Source of the DNA: Chamaecrista fasciculata
Taxonomy: Eukaryota; Streptophyta; Magnoliopsida; Fabales; Fabaceae
NCBI GenBank assembly: GCA_003254925.1
Contig: QANZ01044784.1
Span: 1 to 64,000, forward strand
Length of the DNA: 64,000 nt
Reading direction: 5' to 3'
Position numbers and translations under genes: made by a program
The notes under the pieces: generated by a model
Database searches by the model: none
Told to the model about the DNA's origin: nothing
Seen by the model: the letters and a program-made list of their open reading frames with translations, nothing else
Shown: piece by piece, positions 1 to 13,604 of the stretch
Numbering within the stretch: the stretch's first letter is position 1
How the letters are laid out: each line of letters opens with the position of its first letter

Positions 1-627
1 ATAAAAAAAAATCTACTATATATATACTTGTGTTTTACATTTATATCTGACCTTCAATAATAAAGGATTATTTTAGGAGAACCACCTAAATACCAAATCA
101 TTGCCCAAATAATAATCTAGTTTTTTTAAAACAAAAAAAAGGAACATAACTGGACAAGTAATAATATAGTTGATTAAAACAAATTTTATTAGTAAATTAA
201 GAAACGAGATAATCTCATGCTCCCATTTCGGTCGAATCAAGATTCACTCAACCCTAACCAGAGCCAAATAACCTATTGAAAGGCTACGAGGCTAACTTAA
301 AAGACGGCAATCCCATGGTACAACTTTGGTATATCATCGTTTTGACTTTTGAATATGCAGAATATAACAACACGGCCGGCAGGGATTTGTAAATCAGCCA
401 CAATGAACAAATGAGCTAATGATTCCAAGGTGGATTCTTGTTACAACATATGATTAGGCAAATAAAAAACTATGCCTAAAACTATGCAACCCACTTAAAT
501 GGGTACAAGCATACCTTTTTTTTTGGCCTGATACAAGCATACCTTTCTTTAACAAAACAGGCAAAGACATGTATACTCACAATATCTGATCATGCTCGCA
601 ATTTTTGAAACTAAGTCAAGTGTGCTT
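1..627. other. 3' flank of the SCAB1-type gene
   Basis: Likely contains the minus-strand 3'UTR immediately below 628. A TTTATT at about 186, AATAAA on the minus strand, is a possible poly(A) signal. No other gene or repeat seen. Confidence 0.4.
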
Positions 628-3600
628 CTACACGAGATCGTCGGGTCCAGTAAGCACAACCTGACATCAAATGATCATTCCATTATAAACTATCATAAAC
701 GAGTGGAAAATCTCATGTAAGGATGCCAGCAATCCATTTCACAAAGGAAAGGCTTGCTAATTCGGTATTATGAATGCCAGTGTACGTACGAGTCAGTATA
801 CAATCGAAGGGAAGAGAAGATACATACATTGCAATCGAGAGCATATTTCCTGGCAACCACAATGGCAGCATTTCTTTCTCGCTCTGATTCAAATGTTAAT
901 ACAAACGACAACCCCTTTCTAGCTTGCCAAAACAATGACTTTGCTGCATTACTAACATCGCTTCTAACTCCACATAGCTAGAAATGGAATTTTCGGGTTA
1001 GCTTAATCGATAAAGTCCAGAGCAAAGAATTTAAAGAATTTGTCATAAAAAAATGGTGGTAAACAGATGGAAGGACGTTCTATATAGAACTTATTTCTTT
1101 ACTTAGGTTGTCCCCTATCATATCAGAAGCCAAAATGAGTACCTGCATTGATGGAGAGTAAATTTCTCTAGCTTTCGTAATCCAACCTCTACATAGCTTT
1201 ATCCTCATTCTTCCCACATGAAATGCATGAACCGAATGTGATGAGTGATCTTGTCCATTCATCTGAGTAATAACTACCTGTAAAAGACAAAATATCATTT
1301 GTCAACACCTAATAACATTTTTTTCATGAGTTACTAACTGTCTCGTGATTAATGTGCAAGACTATTGAGTAGAAGGAATATTACTTGTCAACACCTAATA
1401 TATTGAATGATCAATTTTATGCCTAAATTCGTATGCTTATCATCAACATAAGTCATAAAACTAGCACTATTTCTCACAAAACCATACATCATAATATCAT
1501 GCAAATACCTGCTCAGAAAATTCAAATTCACTAAAAACAGTCCATACAACTGTTGCCACTGCAGATCCTTCTGTTTCGAGTTGAGATTGGACAAAGCTCT
1601 ATCATGTTAAGTATACTAAAGAGAATTCGAGCAGTTTAAGCATCATGCATATTAAGATTAGTCGCAAAAGCAGTCAGATCTCTGAAAACTAAATGTAAGA
1701 GAAACTAGAGCATATTCCTTCAACTGAACAATTAATTCTACTGAAAGTAAAAGTGGGTATGGATAACATACACTGAATTCTGAATTCGACTTTCGTAGAA
1801 GCGTCTCCACATGACTTCCAAGTCCTGCAGCTGTTAGACAAAAAAATAGTCCGTCTTTCTTTACTACTTATCTAAACATCAATAAGTGAGGGGTACACAA
1901 GATAGCCCCAAAGTAACTGATACAGTCTCAAATCAGAAATAATTCATAATCAAAACTAACCAGGTTGAATGGGATCACTAGTTATTGTAAGTTTTTTGCC
2001 ATTGGAAACAATGTCTACTTGTAAGATACGCCCGACATCAAAGGGGTCTGAAGCATATATTGATCGATTGGCACCTGATGATAAAAACAATATGAGATGA
2101 ATCAAAACTTTGGAGGAAAAATTAGTTGTTGGCTCCTAATCAAGAGGAGGATAAATAAACTAAACAATAAACACAGAAAACGTTTGATATGAAACCAAAT
2201 TAGATATGGATATGATTTTGCCGCCTATTTGAAGAAATCTCTTCAAATTTCATTCATTGTATACATATATTTCTCAATTAAGAAAAGAAATTAATTGGAG
2301 CCTCAAGAAGCAGAGCCAGAAATATCAGGGTAGGCCTTTAGAGAGAACATAAAATGTGTCCAAGTTCCCAACTTCCTAGTAAAGAGAAGAATACTGACGA
2401 GATGCCATAATAAGCAATAGTTCAAAAGAGATGCAATAAATACTAGATATTTCTTAAATTTAGTCGAAGCAAATATAGCTCAGATGAATTTGAGGTACTT
2501 TAAATTAGAAATGCATCGATTTACAGCTAGCATTCCCTAATTTGGAAAAAAAAAATTGAATGCCAAAATAGTTGTTAAAATTGGTTTGGTCTCAGAAACC
2601 TTCTTCACAAGAATAATGATTGCGAAATGCATGAACATTAATATATTGAAATTTTGAAGAGCCAGGGATTTTCTATGCACTTGATTTATCTTCAACAGAA
2701 AATTATCTATATCTATATATATTTATATTATAAACATAAAATAGTCAATTTGTCCACTGATGCTTCAAGTCATTAACAAACTTCCAGAAGGAACATCACT
2801 TTGGAGAATCAGTATTAATTACCATCTAACAAATGGTGTAAGTACAAAGAAAACTTAGTGCATCATATGCTTATGAAGTTATTGTTATGCTCTATAAGGT
2901 GGAATGTGCACTTCCAAGACCACATAATCCGGAAACATGGAAAAAAAAAAGTAATATAAACAAATGAACCATTTTTGTTATACCTGAAATTACTTCCCTC
3001 CAGCTGCCTTCAGATGATAAGCGATACCACTGAAATGAACATTTTGAAATTGGCGGCACCTCCTCTGAACAAGGATGCACTCGCAGGTATGAACCTAGTG
3101 TTTCAGAACCATCTAACTTGTATAGACAAGATTTTTTCTCCTCGTTCCTCTTGCTCATTGTTAGCTGACAAGGACGAAATAGAGCTATAAATATTCAAGA
3201 GTACTAGAACATTAAGTTAATTTGTAATAGTTAACTTACAGAACAGATGATGGGGAACAACAGAACACAACTAAATCAGGTTTTTCAAAAAGAATTACCC
3301 CAGAAAGGGTCACTTAATAAGAAAAACCAGTGGACATTACAAAAACAATTATCTTGGAGAAGAAACAGTCAATAAATGATAAGAAAAACATGCTTATTTT
3401 TTCAGATAAGTTACCTATCATAATTCTTCCTATTCATGGCTTATACTACTTGTAGATTACAAACCTACTATCGTTTTTTAAGTTTTTCCTCAACCATTTT
3501 TCCAAGACTTTGTCCTTCCTGTTTTTATTTGGAAGCATTTCAGTCTAACAAACTGAAATCAAAGAAAAAGTAGCCAGATGAATTCAGGTTCACCCATAAG

Positions 3601-6600
3601 AGATTACTGAGAGAGAGAATTAATTATCTAAACATATAGATACTGCTTTCAGCAGGAACAATGGACCTCCACCAGTTTGCTACCATGCCATTAGAATAAA
3701 CATTTACCTTTGATCTTAAAGGCATATTAATAATAACCCTTCTATATAGGTAGGCATTTAAAATCTTTACATCAACCAACCTCTTTCTGAAGCCTAATTG
3801 AAAATATGGATTTTTCTCGAATTTGATCCCTTAGGGCACGAAGCTCGTGTTCCATGGCCATCACCTGAAATATCATAAAGATCTATAATAGGTCAAATTT
3901 CCATCATTACAAGAATCTCCGAATGTTATATATAAGTATTTCAAAATTGGCAAATTATTGTCTGTTATTAATATAACTGCTAAATTGTGTGCAGGACTAA
4001 TTATCACCATCCTCATCATGATCATTATCTCTACTATCATTATTATTATATAAGGGTATATAGTGATTAATCATATCTAGCAAAAAAATTCTACACTAAT
4101 ATTATGTGAACCAAAAAAAATGCACCTTGCTCGGCTGATGCAGTAATTTGATTCTTCTAGCCTCTTGAACCTCTTCAACTAGTTCACCCACATCCTGACA
4201 GTGAGTAACATCAGATAGTCTGCCTTACAGATACTCAAAAAGAAAATAAATTGTGTAGCATTTATAAGGCATCATTAGTATATTTCCATACCCAATTACC
4301 AATATAAACTCAAGGATTTTCATGACATGAAGTCAGTAAGCAAAACATTAGCAAAGCTGCCTTCAGTTATATAGCATCTCCCAGGATAGCCAGTGACTGA
4401 GATACTATATGCGTCCCATTTTAAGCTTCTTGTTTCCATTTCTGGAAAATCCCCACTGTAGATGTACTCAAATAGCTTTGATGGTCATGTAGCTCAAAGT
4501 TTGATTTTAGAATGACCCATTCTCATTTGCTTGTCTCTAAGCAGTTTCATGATTCAGAAGTTTGTATGGGAGCCTATAAGCAAATTTATTTCTTAAAGAA
4601 CTTATTCTTTATACCACAAATTTCAGGACTTATTTGGAGAATGTTATCTGGTGGCTGCTCTCTTCAACATACAGAACAACACCTCTTTTCTTTCTTGAAA
4701 CCCATATTATTTAGCAATTCATTCCCATAACTCACATATCCTTCTCCATGCATGTGACAATTAACCATAGATACAAACTTAACAAGACACAAATCCACAA
4801 TGTAATTATAAAGCCTTTTAGAACCTGTCTTGCCGAAGTTTGGGAAGCCTTTTCTTGCTCCTCAAGAGCCTCTCCAATTCTCAGCACCACCGCCCTAGCA
4901 CTCTCAATTTCAGCACAAGCAAAAGACTTTTCTTGATTCACCAACTTTTTTGCATCTTCAGAAGCCTGAATAAAGAAAGCCTCAGTTTATAAAAGACAAT
5001 ATATATATATGTATGTATGTATATAAATAAATATATATAAATCTAAGAAATACAAAACAATTGAATAATTTAGAAAAATAGAAGGGGGAAAGCAGAGTTC
5101 AAAGGAAACAAAACTAAATAATCATAATTTCATCATCATTGTTGAAATTTTTAAAACTTTTTAACCATGAATGAAAAAGAGAACAAAACAATTAGCACAA
5201 TATCATTGCCTACAGTACTCAATAGCATTTTTTCTTGGCTGAATGTCATGTACACATCAAGAGTACGCATGTATAGCACAGCTACAGGCATATATTTCAA
5301 TTAATCTAAATAGAGCTGAGAGGAGTTTGTAACAGCAACTCTTATGCACCAAAAAGATGAAATTTCAAGATTAATAACTCATTTTTCAAAGTAAATATGA
5401 TGGTTTGATGATCATATATAAGCCCTGACTCTTTTATCTGATAGAACATCGAGTTCACAGTGATCTATGTAGGAACCCCAACCATTGTCTTAGTTGAACA
5501 CATTGCGCTGAACTGTAATTAGTGATAACTCCAGACTCCAGAGCTCTTATCAATCAGTTGACATTAACCTTAATTTAAGGTTTCACAATGATTGATCAAT
5601 GAACCAACCAACCAAATAATATCTAAGTCTAATTTAAGATTAAATGCTTATAATATATATATATATATGCACGTGTGTGTGTGTGTGTTTGTACGTGTGT
5701 GTGTGTTTGTGTCAGTGGGTACATGAGAACCGAACCATGAAAATTGGAAATAGAAAGTATAAAACCATGAAGAGTTTTTATCCTACTGTACTATGAAGTC
5801 TGAAAAATTGTATAATGAAAGGCATTCTTATGACTGTTCTATAATCATTTCCGTAAAGCATACAATACCTGTTTGAGAAAGTTCACAAGCTTTTTCACTT
5901 CAAACTTCTCATGAATCAATTCACCTTCCTTCTGAGTCAACTTAACTGCTAAAGCTTCCACCTACACAGGTCAGTAAGAGCATTCAGTACTGATGAGATA
6001 GAACTGACTACGAGGGAAAGGGGTGAAGGATTCCTCCTCCTGTTCCACACATTCAGAATAGACTTTAAGGAATCATACACACACACCCTACAACAGCAAG
6101 CCAAGAAATTCATGCAACCTACCATATGGTCAGTTGGTTATTATCATCCTCCATCTATGTCACATTATTTTACCCCTCATAAATATATGGCACTTGCATA
6201 CCATTTCAAACTTTGAACTAATAAGTTGTTCATAAAATGGTAAGAAAGACAAACCATTGAAATAGCTTTCTCCACGTCCTCCTTATTTCTTCCAGCCAAA
6301 CGGCCTTTTAAGGATTCTAATGCATCTCTTAGCTTCTTCAGGAGAACATGTCCCTCCAGAGATGCCAACTCTCTCAGCTTTGCCTGATTGCCATATTTAT
6401 AGTATCATAAGATGTGAATAAAAAGATATGGAGCAAATAAATCACAGAAGAAATGAACAAATCAACTGAACCATGGATTTACATCAGTAAAAGCCATAAC
6501 TTGAACAAGGTATACTGATTGAATGGAATAATAGAAAAATAAATCTATTTTTTTTTTATGAAACTACGGCTTGTTCAAGCTTGTTCAATACAAATAAATT

Positions 6601-6948
6601 TTGAACACTATGGAAAGATAAATGGTCAATAGCAGACCATAAACACATATAAATAACAGGAACCTCATTGGACAGCTTAGCAGCTGCAGCCAAGTTTTTA
6701 TCAAATTTAATGGCAAGGTCACGAACTGAGAGACGTTTGTGCTGCTCTGACAAATGGGAAGCTTCTTGTTCAATGACCTCCTTCAACAGAGGACCATGGT
6801 TATCCTCCTTTGGATAATCCAGAATTTGATTATCAAATCCTAGTTTATACTTGGGAAAACCGTTAGAAGCAAAGCTCACATCAGCCGAAACTGGTGGAAC
6901 TGCTTCCATCGGCATCTTGAATTCAATATCAGGAGTTATCTTCGTCAT
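628..6948 (-). CDS. SCAB1: SCAB1-type stomatal closure-related actin-binding protein, complete, 10 coding exons
   Basis: Plant-specific protein that binds, bundles and stabilises actin filaments; Arabidopsis SCAB1 controls actin reorganisation in stomatal closure. Coding exons on the minus strand: 6948-6664, 6383-6255, 5961-5869, 4965-4825, 4194-4126, 3864-3781, 3164-2984, 2074-1961, 1830-1772, 1277-1143, 977-828 and 660-628 (the piece 3164-1772 carries the split codons). All junctions are GT-AG and keep frame, giving about 490 aa against 496 aa recalled for Arabidopsis. The first ~95 residues hold the actin-binding region (motif KRLSVRDLAIKFDKNLAAAA). Residues ~96-265 are coiled coil (VLLKKLRDALESLKGR, AEIESARAVV). 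Residues ~270-490 match the fused Ig/PH-like end (QWYRLSSEGSW, HVGRMRIKLCRG, FESERERNAAI), ending in a short GPDD tail and TAG. A 5'UTR exon near 7636-7800 appears to be joined to 6964 by an intron. Family assignment is from memory of the Arabidopsis protein; match is strong throughout. Confidence 0.93.
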
Positions 6949-7773
6949 TGTTCAGATAGCTTTTCTGGTCAAAACAAATCGGAAAACAAAATAGCACTAG
7001 ACCTTCAGTTAAGAACATTTAAGTAATGAGTCAACTATAAAACAAATCTCAAGACCATAAACTCCTTGTTATGCAGCTTTCCGGGGAAGAAATACAAGAT
7101 AAAATTCGTCAGAACTATTGAGACTCGCTACCCAACCATAAAACAAACTCAGAAGTCAGAAAGCTACGCGAACACAGAAAATTATGGCCATGTCTGTTTA
7201 AGCTGCGCAACCATTAAAAAAAATTGCGAAAAAGACGTAGATGCCTGATACATAGTCGATAATGAAGATTGAAAACGAAACAAACAAAAAAAAGGCAGTA
7301 AGAGAGCCGTTCATTTGAGATCATACAAGAGAACTGTCTCCAACGGTTCGTACAGGCAACGATTGGCTAGTGGCTACCAAGTACCAACTAAACAACTACA
7401 TTACTGAACTCTCGCAACATACATTAATAATTTCGGTCCACCAGCCACGATAATTTTTAATCTAATTCAAAGAACAGAAACAATGAATAGATATAACCAA
7501 CAGAAACGAAGACAGCACATGTACCAGTGACTAACGGACGACCAAACTGCTGAAGAGGCTATAACCAAAATTAAAAAAATAGTGAAACACAGATGGATCA
7601 AAAGAATGCAGGAATGAGAGATTAGCAGAACTTACAGATGCCTGATCAAAACATATACAGAGCTTGGCTAATGCCGGCTCTGGTAATTGATCGTTCGCCT
7701 TGAGAGAAGCGTATAATGCAAAAGAGAATGAAGAGAAAGAAAGAGTGAGGAGGGCGAAGAGAAAATAAGGACA

Positions 7774-7803
7774 GAAGAAGAAGAAGAAGAAGAAGAAGAA
7801 GAA
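7774..7803. repeat. (GAA)n microsatellite in the SCAB1 leader
   Basis: Ten GAA units, read as TTC repeats on the minus strand. They sit at the probable 5'UTR or transcription start of the SCAB1-type gene, upstream of the leader intron donor at 7635. CT/TTC-rich tracts are common in plant 5'UTRs. Confidence 0.8.
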
Positions 7804-7839
7804 TCTGAAATTAAGGGGAGGTTTTGCGTTTTGCGTTGC

Positions 7840-8791
7840 TTTTTGTAAAGGTAAAAAGAAAAGTTTCTGTGCCTGACTCGTTTGTCTCCGAAATCAATTT
7901 GTTATTCTTGCTACATCGTGGTTAGTGAGCGTGACTGTGTGAGTCCCGGGTGAAATTGTGTGAAACTGAACCCACGCGCTCTTCCCGCCTTTTCCAAAAT
8001 GAGATGTGTGGGTCCCACATAAAATGACTTTTCCAAATCCGCGTGTTCAACACTCGCGCTCACGCGCGTGTGGTATTTGAGCGAGCTGAAGCCAGTTCGG
8101 TTCCTTTACAGTTTACAGTGCATAAGGCGGAGGAAATGGAAGCGGAAGCGTTTGGCGGGGTGTTAGTTCAATAATCAACAGCCGCAGCGATAATTATGAC
8201 CCTTCTTTTCACCAAAATTTACCAAAATGGTATCGCTCTGAACTCTGAAGTAACTGATGATGTACGCAATGATGATGATGTATTAAATTTACGATTCACA
8301 TGTTTACCTTAAATTTACGATTCACATAACCTAATCTTTTTTTTGTTTAATCATATATATAGTGACGGAACCTTGTATAAACTAGAGCGGACCAGACAAT
8401 GCTGGGCTGTTGGCAAGGAAAAAGAAAGTAACAAAATGTTTTTTTTTCCTCTTAATTTATATATTTTTATGATTTAATCTTTAAATAATAAAAATTTAAA
8501 TTTTTTTTCATAAAAAATCATAATTTGGTATATGAATAATGGCAAACATCAACTTGTTAGTAAAATAAATATTAAATACATACTTAACACCATTAAATAT
8601 CACATTTAATTGTTTTAGATATTATTCATTAATAACAATTAAGATTAAAGAAGTCAATATTCTTATATAAAAAAAAGAAGTCAATATATACCTACAATAT
8701 TGTTGCGTTTAATATTAATATTCTTCTTTATCATCTTTCTTCTTTTCAAACCTTAGTTACAAATGTGTGAAAGATAAAATTATTAAAATTT
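7840..8791. other. Intergenic, SCAB1 promoter side, no gene seen
   Basis: The proximal part (7840-8200) is less AT-rich and holds ACGCGC/CACGCG motifs near 8050-8070, plausible promoter elements of the minus-strand SCAB1 gene. From 8330 it is AT-rich with no open frame or recognisable repeat. Confidence 0.5.
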
Positions 8792-8978
8792 ACCAACAAG
8801 TAGTTGATTCAAGTAGTAAGCGACTTGGTACCGTTTAAGTAAGGTCTCGTATTCGAGTCTTTGTGAATGCAGTTATTTTTGTTATGAGACTCACCCACCA
8901 TAGTCAAGTGCGCGACCCGGGTCAAGTTGGATTAGTCGAGGAGTAGCTTCGGATACCGACCATGCAACTAAAAAAAAC
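8792..8978 (+). mobile_element. tRNA-derived SINE with 11-bp target-site duplication
   Basis: A 187-bp unit flanked by identical 11-bp direct repeats TATTAAAATTT at 8781-8791 and 8979-8989. The head resembles a tRNA gene: an A-box-like AAGCGACTTGGTACC near 8818-8832 and a B-box-like TATTCGAGTC near 8851-8860. The tail ends in CTAAAAAAAAC, a short A-rich end as in plant SINEs. No protein is encoded; mobilisation would depend on LINE enzymes. Family name not assigned. Confidence 0.75.
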
Positions 8979-9261
8979 TATTAAAATTTGTTTAAAACAA
9001 TTTGAATTTTTTCTTTTGAGATTTTTTTTAATATCGTCTCACCTTAACATTTTAAGGGACACGTCTCCCAATTAATTAAATAATAATTAATACTTAAAAA
9101 ATTTAATATTTGGCTTTTATTATAAGTATTCAAGGATAGATTCTAATTATTCAAAGATTAAATTATTGACTCAATGTAAATTTAAAAAATAATTTATTCT
9201 CTTTTATTTATTATTATATCCAACAATGAAATTAAGGGTATATTTTGGGGTGGGGAAGGGG

Positions 9262-10027
9262 TAGAGCTGTCAAAGTGAATCAACCCGGCTCACACGGGTT
9301 GGCCCACCACGGGTTACGGCTCACGCGGGCCAGAATTTCTGGTGAGCNCTCACGCGGGCCAGAATTCCTGGTGAGCCAGGATTATGCCAACCCGGCTCAC
9401 CATCTTGGTGAGCTGGGTTGGCTCACTTAACCCACCAAAATTAATTTTTCTTTTTTAAATTCAATGTACATTTTTCCCAACCTGTTTCTTTTTTTAAAAA
9501 AATAATTCAAACAAATCTAACTCTTGGCATTGTTCTTAAAGTGTTGTAAAATACATGGAAAACTCCACACATGCTAATTTTTTTTTCCAACCTATTGTTT
9601 TTTTGGCCTGAGACCTATTTAATTCATCAAATATTGCAAATTGCAATACAAAAGTCAAGGCCAACTCTTAAAATGCAAAAGCAAAGTGAGAGAGAGAGAG
9701 AGTGAGAGAGAGGACAACTAAGAGTTATTGTGACTTTTTGTGAGTGAATATGAAAAGTGAGATGTCAAGAGTAATTTGGGTTAGTGGAAGGCTTAAAATG
9801 AAATTAATTTATTAGTTTTTTAATTTTAGAATTAATTTTTTTTACATGGTGGGTTGGTGAGCCAACCCACCAACTCGCCGGGTTGGCTCACCATAGCTCG
9901 CGGGTTAGGTGAGCCAACCCACACGGGTTAAAATTATTGGTGAGCCAAGATTGCATCAACCTAACTCACCATTTTTGCGGGTTAAACGGGTCCAACCCAC
10001 GAGTTGAAACCCATTTTGACAGCTCTA
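9262..10027. mobile_element. Non-autonomous hAT element (MITE-like), perfect 8-bp TSD
   Basis: A 766-bp element with terminal inverted repeats TAGAGCTGTCAAA at both ends (left 9262-9274, right in reverse complement ending at 10027). It is flanked by the perfect 8-bp direct repeat GGAAGGGG at 9254-9261 and 10028-10035, the TSD length of hAT elements. The subterminal regions carry many copies of GGGTTGGCTCACC-like motifs in both orientations. The interior is AT-rich with a GA-rich stretch at 9690 and no transposase. An N at 9348 follows a 28-bp direct duplication. Confidence 0.88.
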
Positions 10028-10035
10028 GGAAGGGG

Positions 10036-10816
10036 AGGGGGTTTCAGAAGTGGAATCAAAATGTGGAGCCCACTCCAAACAATGTAGTTAATTTTGATTA
10101 AATTATTTGCCCTTAAATTCTGGGAATTACAGTCAAAATTTATTCTCAAGTAGTTGAATTGATGTTTGGCCAGTTCTATATGGAAAGTTTCTTTTTTGGT
10201 TTGTTTCGACGTGAGGGCTCACCTACTAGCTCTTGTTGTGGGTGGGATTTTAATAACTCAATAAGTAATAGTAATGAATTATTATCTTTGGAGTTATAAC
10301 GAAAAAAGAAAGTGCGTGTTTGTTTAAAGAAATTAATCAACCATGATGAGGGAAGACCAAGACAAAGCTAATCAACGGGACAAATATAAATCAATCGTTA
10401 AATAGTTTTTTCAAAAAAAAAAAAATAGAATACTCCAACGTAAGTTAATGACAACTGAACTTGATGTGGACAAAGGTTATACAAAAGAACGTACAACTCC
10501 AACGAAATTTCTTGAATTTAAATTGAAATGTCGTAGGGCCAAAAAAGATAGAAAACGACTCAAGCTTGAGAAAAGTGCATTATTCGTTCCCGTTTATGCT
10601 TTTCCCGCATATGCATTTTTCAATACTCCACACATACATTCCACAGCAAAGTAGAAGACTTTTCTTTTGCAGGCAAGCCATTAATCAAAATCATCAATGA
10701 TGGAGCTACTATTATGGATTCTAACAAGTTTCAATTCATGAAAATCTTAAATAAATATAACGGAATATTATTAAGGGTGTTGCGATATTTTTTTTACAGT
10801 CAAGTTAATTAAAAAT
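10036..10816. other. Intergenic, nothing recognised
   Basis: AT-rich sequence between the hAT element and the nested LTRs. A 68-codon open frame at 10448-10654 has no recognisable family, start context or neighbouring exon and is left unannotated. Confidence 0.5.
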
Positions 10817-10919
10817 TGTTCTTACGGCTCCTACTTTTATAATTAACTAATTATAAAATAATTGATTAATTAAGTATCTTCATAGTAAAAGGAAGACTTG
10901 AGGATAGAAGGGGCCTAAG

Positions 10920-11075
10920 AGCTCGAAGCCTCCAAGGCATAGCCTTCTAGGCATCCAAGAGCTTGAAGCCTCTAAGGCATCCAAGAGCCTGATGCCTCCT
11001 AGGCATGGCCTCCAAGGCATAGCCTCTTAGGCATAGCTTCCAAGACAATCAAGAGGAAGCTTTCAAGGCGTCTAA
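10920..11075. repeat. Degenerate minisatellite inside the outer LTR
   Basis: About ten diverged units built on AGCCTCCAAGGCAT / CATCCAAGAGC. They vary in length and order, so they are not a clean tandem array. They lie within the left part of the outer solo LTR. Confidence 0.7.
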
Positions 11076-11230
11076 GAGATGTCTAAGTATATAAGAGCAA
11101 GACACCTTATGTAGGCTTGACATAGGCCACGTGCCACCCACAACATCCTTACTTAAACAAGGTAGGGAATGTTGTGAAGGAGAGGAGATGCCTCCTCCCT
11201 CCTTTCCCGGGAACAATCTTAGGGTGTGAC

Positions 11231-13469
11231 TGTTGGGAAATTATAGAGTGGGCGCAGCGAAAGAAAACGTAAAATCAAAAAAAATTAAACGCATAGCCTA
11301 TAATTTCCTTCTAGGATCCACTAACTGTGTTTATACTAGTAGGGAAAGAAGTTTACCAAAATTCAATCGGTAGCTTTGAATTGCGATTCAGAGAAGTCCA
11401 CAGCAACGCGTGTCCTTCCTCTGCCGGTGATCCACATGAACAGTTTGGCAGACACCCAGGTGCTAGCCTCCAACCTCTTCTTCCCAAGAGATTACGGGAA
11501 CCAAATCTACAAATCTTGAATCATCAAGAACACTTCTTGAATCCCCAAGAACCAAGTGACGATCTTCAATAACACTTCTTGAATCCCCAAAACCAAGTGG
11601 TGCACAAGAGAGATGAACACACTACCAAGAAACCATTTCTTGGCGCCTCTCTCTCTAGGATGAGGGTTAGATCGAAAATCACTCTCCCTTCTCTCTTAGA
11701 AATAGGCGACTTTTTCCTCTCTCCACTTAGGGTTAGACAAAGCGACTTATGTGTGTGATTATATATATATATTCTCATTCCTAAAGTTAGGGAATTCCCA
11801 AATCTAATTAGGGAATCCCTAAATTGGTAAATATAATAATTTTGTAAATATTATATTTAGGGAATCACAAATCTTGATTTATAATATTACATTAATATTA
11901 TAATTCAAGATTAATAGGCAATCCAAATTTAAATTTCAAGATCAAATCTTGAAACTAAATCTTGAATGCTCAAACCCTATTGGTTAGAATGAGTCATGAG
12001 GAATTGAATTTTTAATTAAAATATTACTCTAATATTCTAACCCTAAAATTCGACTGGCATATTTTAAATCAAATTGCAAGATCAAATTTTGCACTTGATT
12101 TTTCAAAACATGCGCCAACCTCATACATATATATATATATAGGAATTTAATAATTAAAATAACAACCCTAACTTTTAGGAAGTTATAACTAACTTATTAA
12201 TTTCCCTAACAATATTGAATTAAAATATTACCCTAATATCTTAATTCAAAATTTGAATCTTGAATTCAAATTCAAATCTTGAATCTAATTAACAAAACAA
12301 TTTTATTAATTAAATTAAGATCCATGAGGCGCCACCCTCCTTTCTTGTTATCCTAATATTAGAGAATTTAATAAATCAACAATCTCCTAACTTTTAGGAG
12401 GCTTATCCAATTTATTATTCCCTAATATTTTAAACAAGAATCCAATTGCAAATAGATTAATCAAATTAACTATTTAACAATTAATATATTTAAACTTGTC
12501 TAACAAATTTAAATATCATAAACGTAGATTTAATTTAAGACAAGACTTCATGTCCTAGATATTCAATGTCTTAAATTGTGTCACTAAAGTGACCCACGAA
12601 TTAAACCCTAATTCGTGTCCCATTATGGTGTCTTGATCCTGCTCGTGTGTGACCCAGCAGGCCTCACGTGAAGTTGGCAGCAAGCCATCTCTATGACTCA
12701 CAAGTCGAGAGCGCACTCTAACAAGCCATCACGACTACCCAAAACACGTGAGTTATCGCTTTAACGCCAAACGACTTAACCTTAGTACCACCTTGTCATA
12801 ATCCTGATTGTCACACGATATTTTGATCATGGATAAGGCACGAGAAAGTCATCCTTAATCCAAACCATAACTTTCTCGATTCCTTGAGTTAGTTCCATTT
12901 CCCTGTGTGACCACACATTCCTTGGACAGACTCATCGAGGGGCCCAGTTAAATATCTCTCAACTTAATGAGGGACAAAATTCATTCTTGGTCAACCACAT
13001 TCCTGGTAAACAACTAAACCCGTACCTAACCTGTATGGCTACCCTGTTACGGGCAACGTTGGACTAGGCCAAAATTCGACATCTACAACACCAGAATAGT
13101 CAAGACCTAAGGTCTAAGGGCATCGTGACAGGTGTACAGGAGAGGCTAGCTCATGACTAAACCCATGCAGGACTCTCCAGCTCGGTCCAGCAACTTGTAA
13201 CCCCTTACATAATTGCACCATGACTCTCGTAAAGCATCTCATGCGTGTATCTCCATACACCGAAGTCATGCTGGTCTTAGTTCATTCACATTCCCACATG
13301 AATAATCGATCAGGGACAGTTTAGAATAATTATCACATAATTAATCAAGGATTATTATCACAGTAAACATGCTAATAATATGATAACGACTCAATTTATC
13401 ATCTATAAATTAGTCAATCAATATGTTCATACATATAAAATGATTGGCCCTAGGGCACAATCTCCATCA
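11231..13469. mobile_element. Inner solo LTR (2.24 kb), perfect TSD GTGAC
   Basis: Begins TGTTGGGAAATT at 11231 and ends CTCCATCA at 13469. It is flanked by the perfect 5-bp duplication GTGAC at 11226-11230 and 13470-13474. The ends TGTTGG/CCATCA form an imperfect inverted repeat typical of LTRs. The body is non-coding; short open frames at 11327-11778 are chance. The leading segment with GGGCGCAGCGAAAG resembles LTR starts seen in many plant copia-like families, but the superfamily is not proven because no internal domain is present. Confidence 0.85.
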
Positions 13470-13604
13470 GTGACTTGGTATGATTGAAGTAAAGGCTTCT
13501 TCGTGCTTGGCCACAATCGCTTTGAGTAAGTAAGGTAAGAACTTAATCTTTAGTAAATGAAGTGATGTTCTTTTGAGCTCATACCCTCTTTCCTCACCTG
13601 CCAA

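Noticed and set aside
9245..9430. 61-codon frame with GSHGLAHHGL-like residues
   Set aside because: Lies across the end of the hAT element and an N; it reflects the element's GGGTTGGCTCACC repeats.
10448..10654. 68-codon plus-strand frame
   Set aside because: No family resemblance, no splice partners, surrounded by transposons; chance frame.
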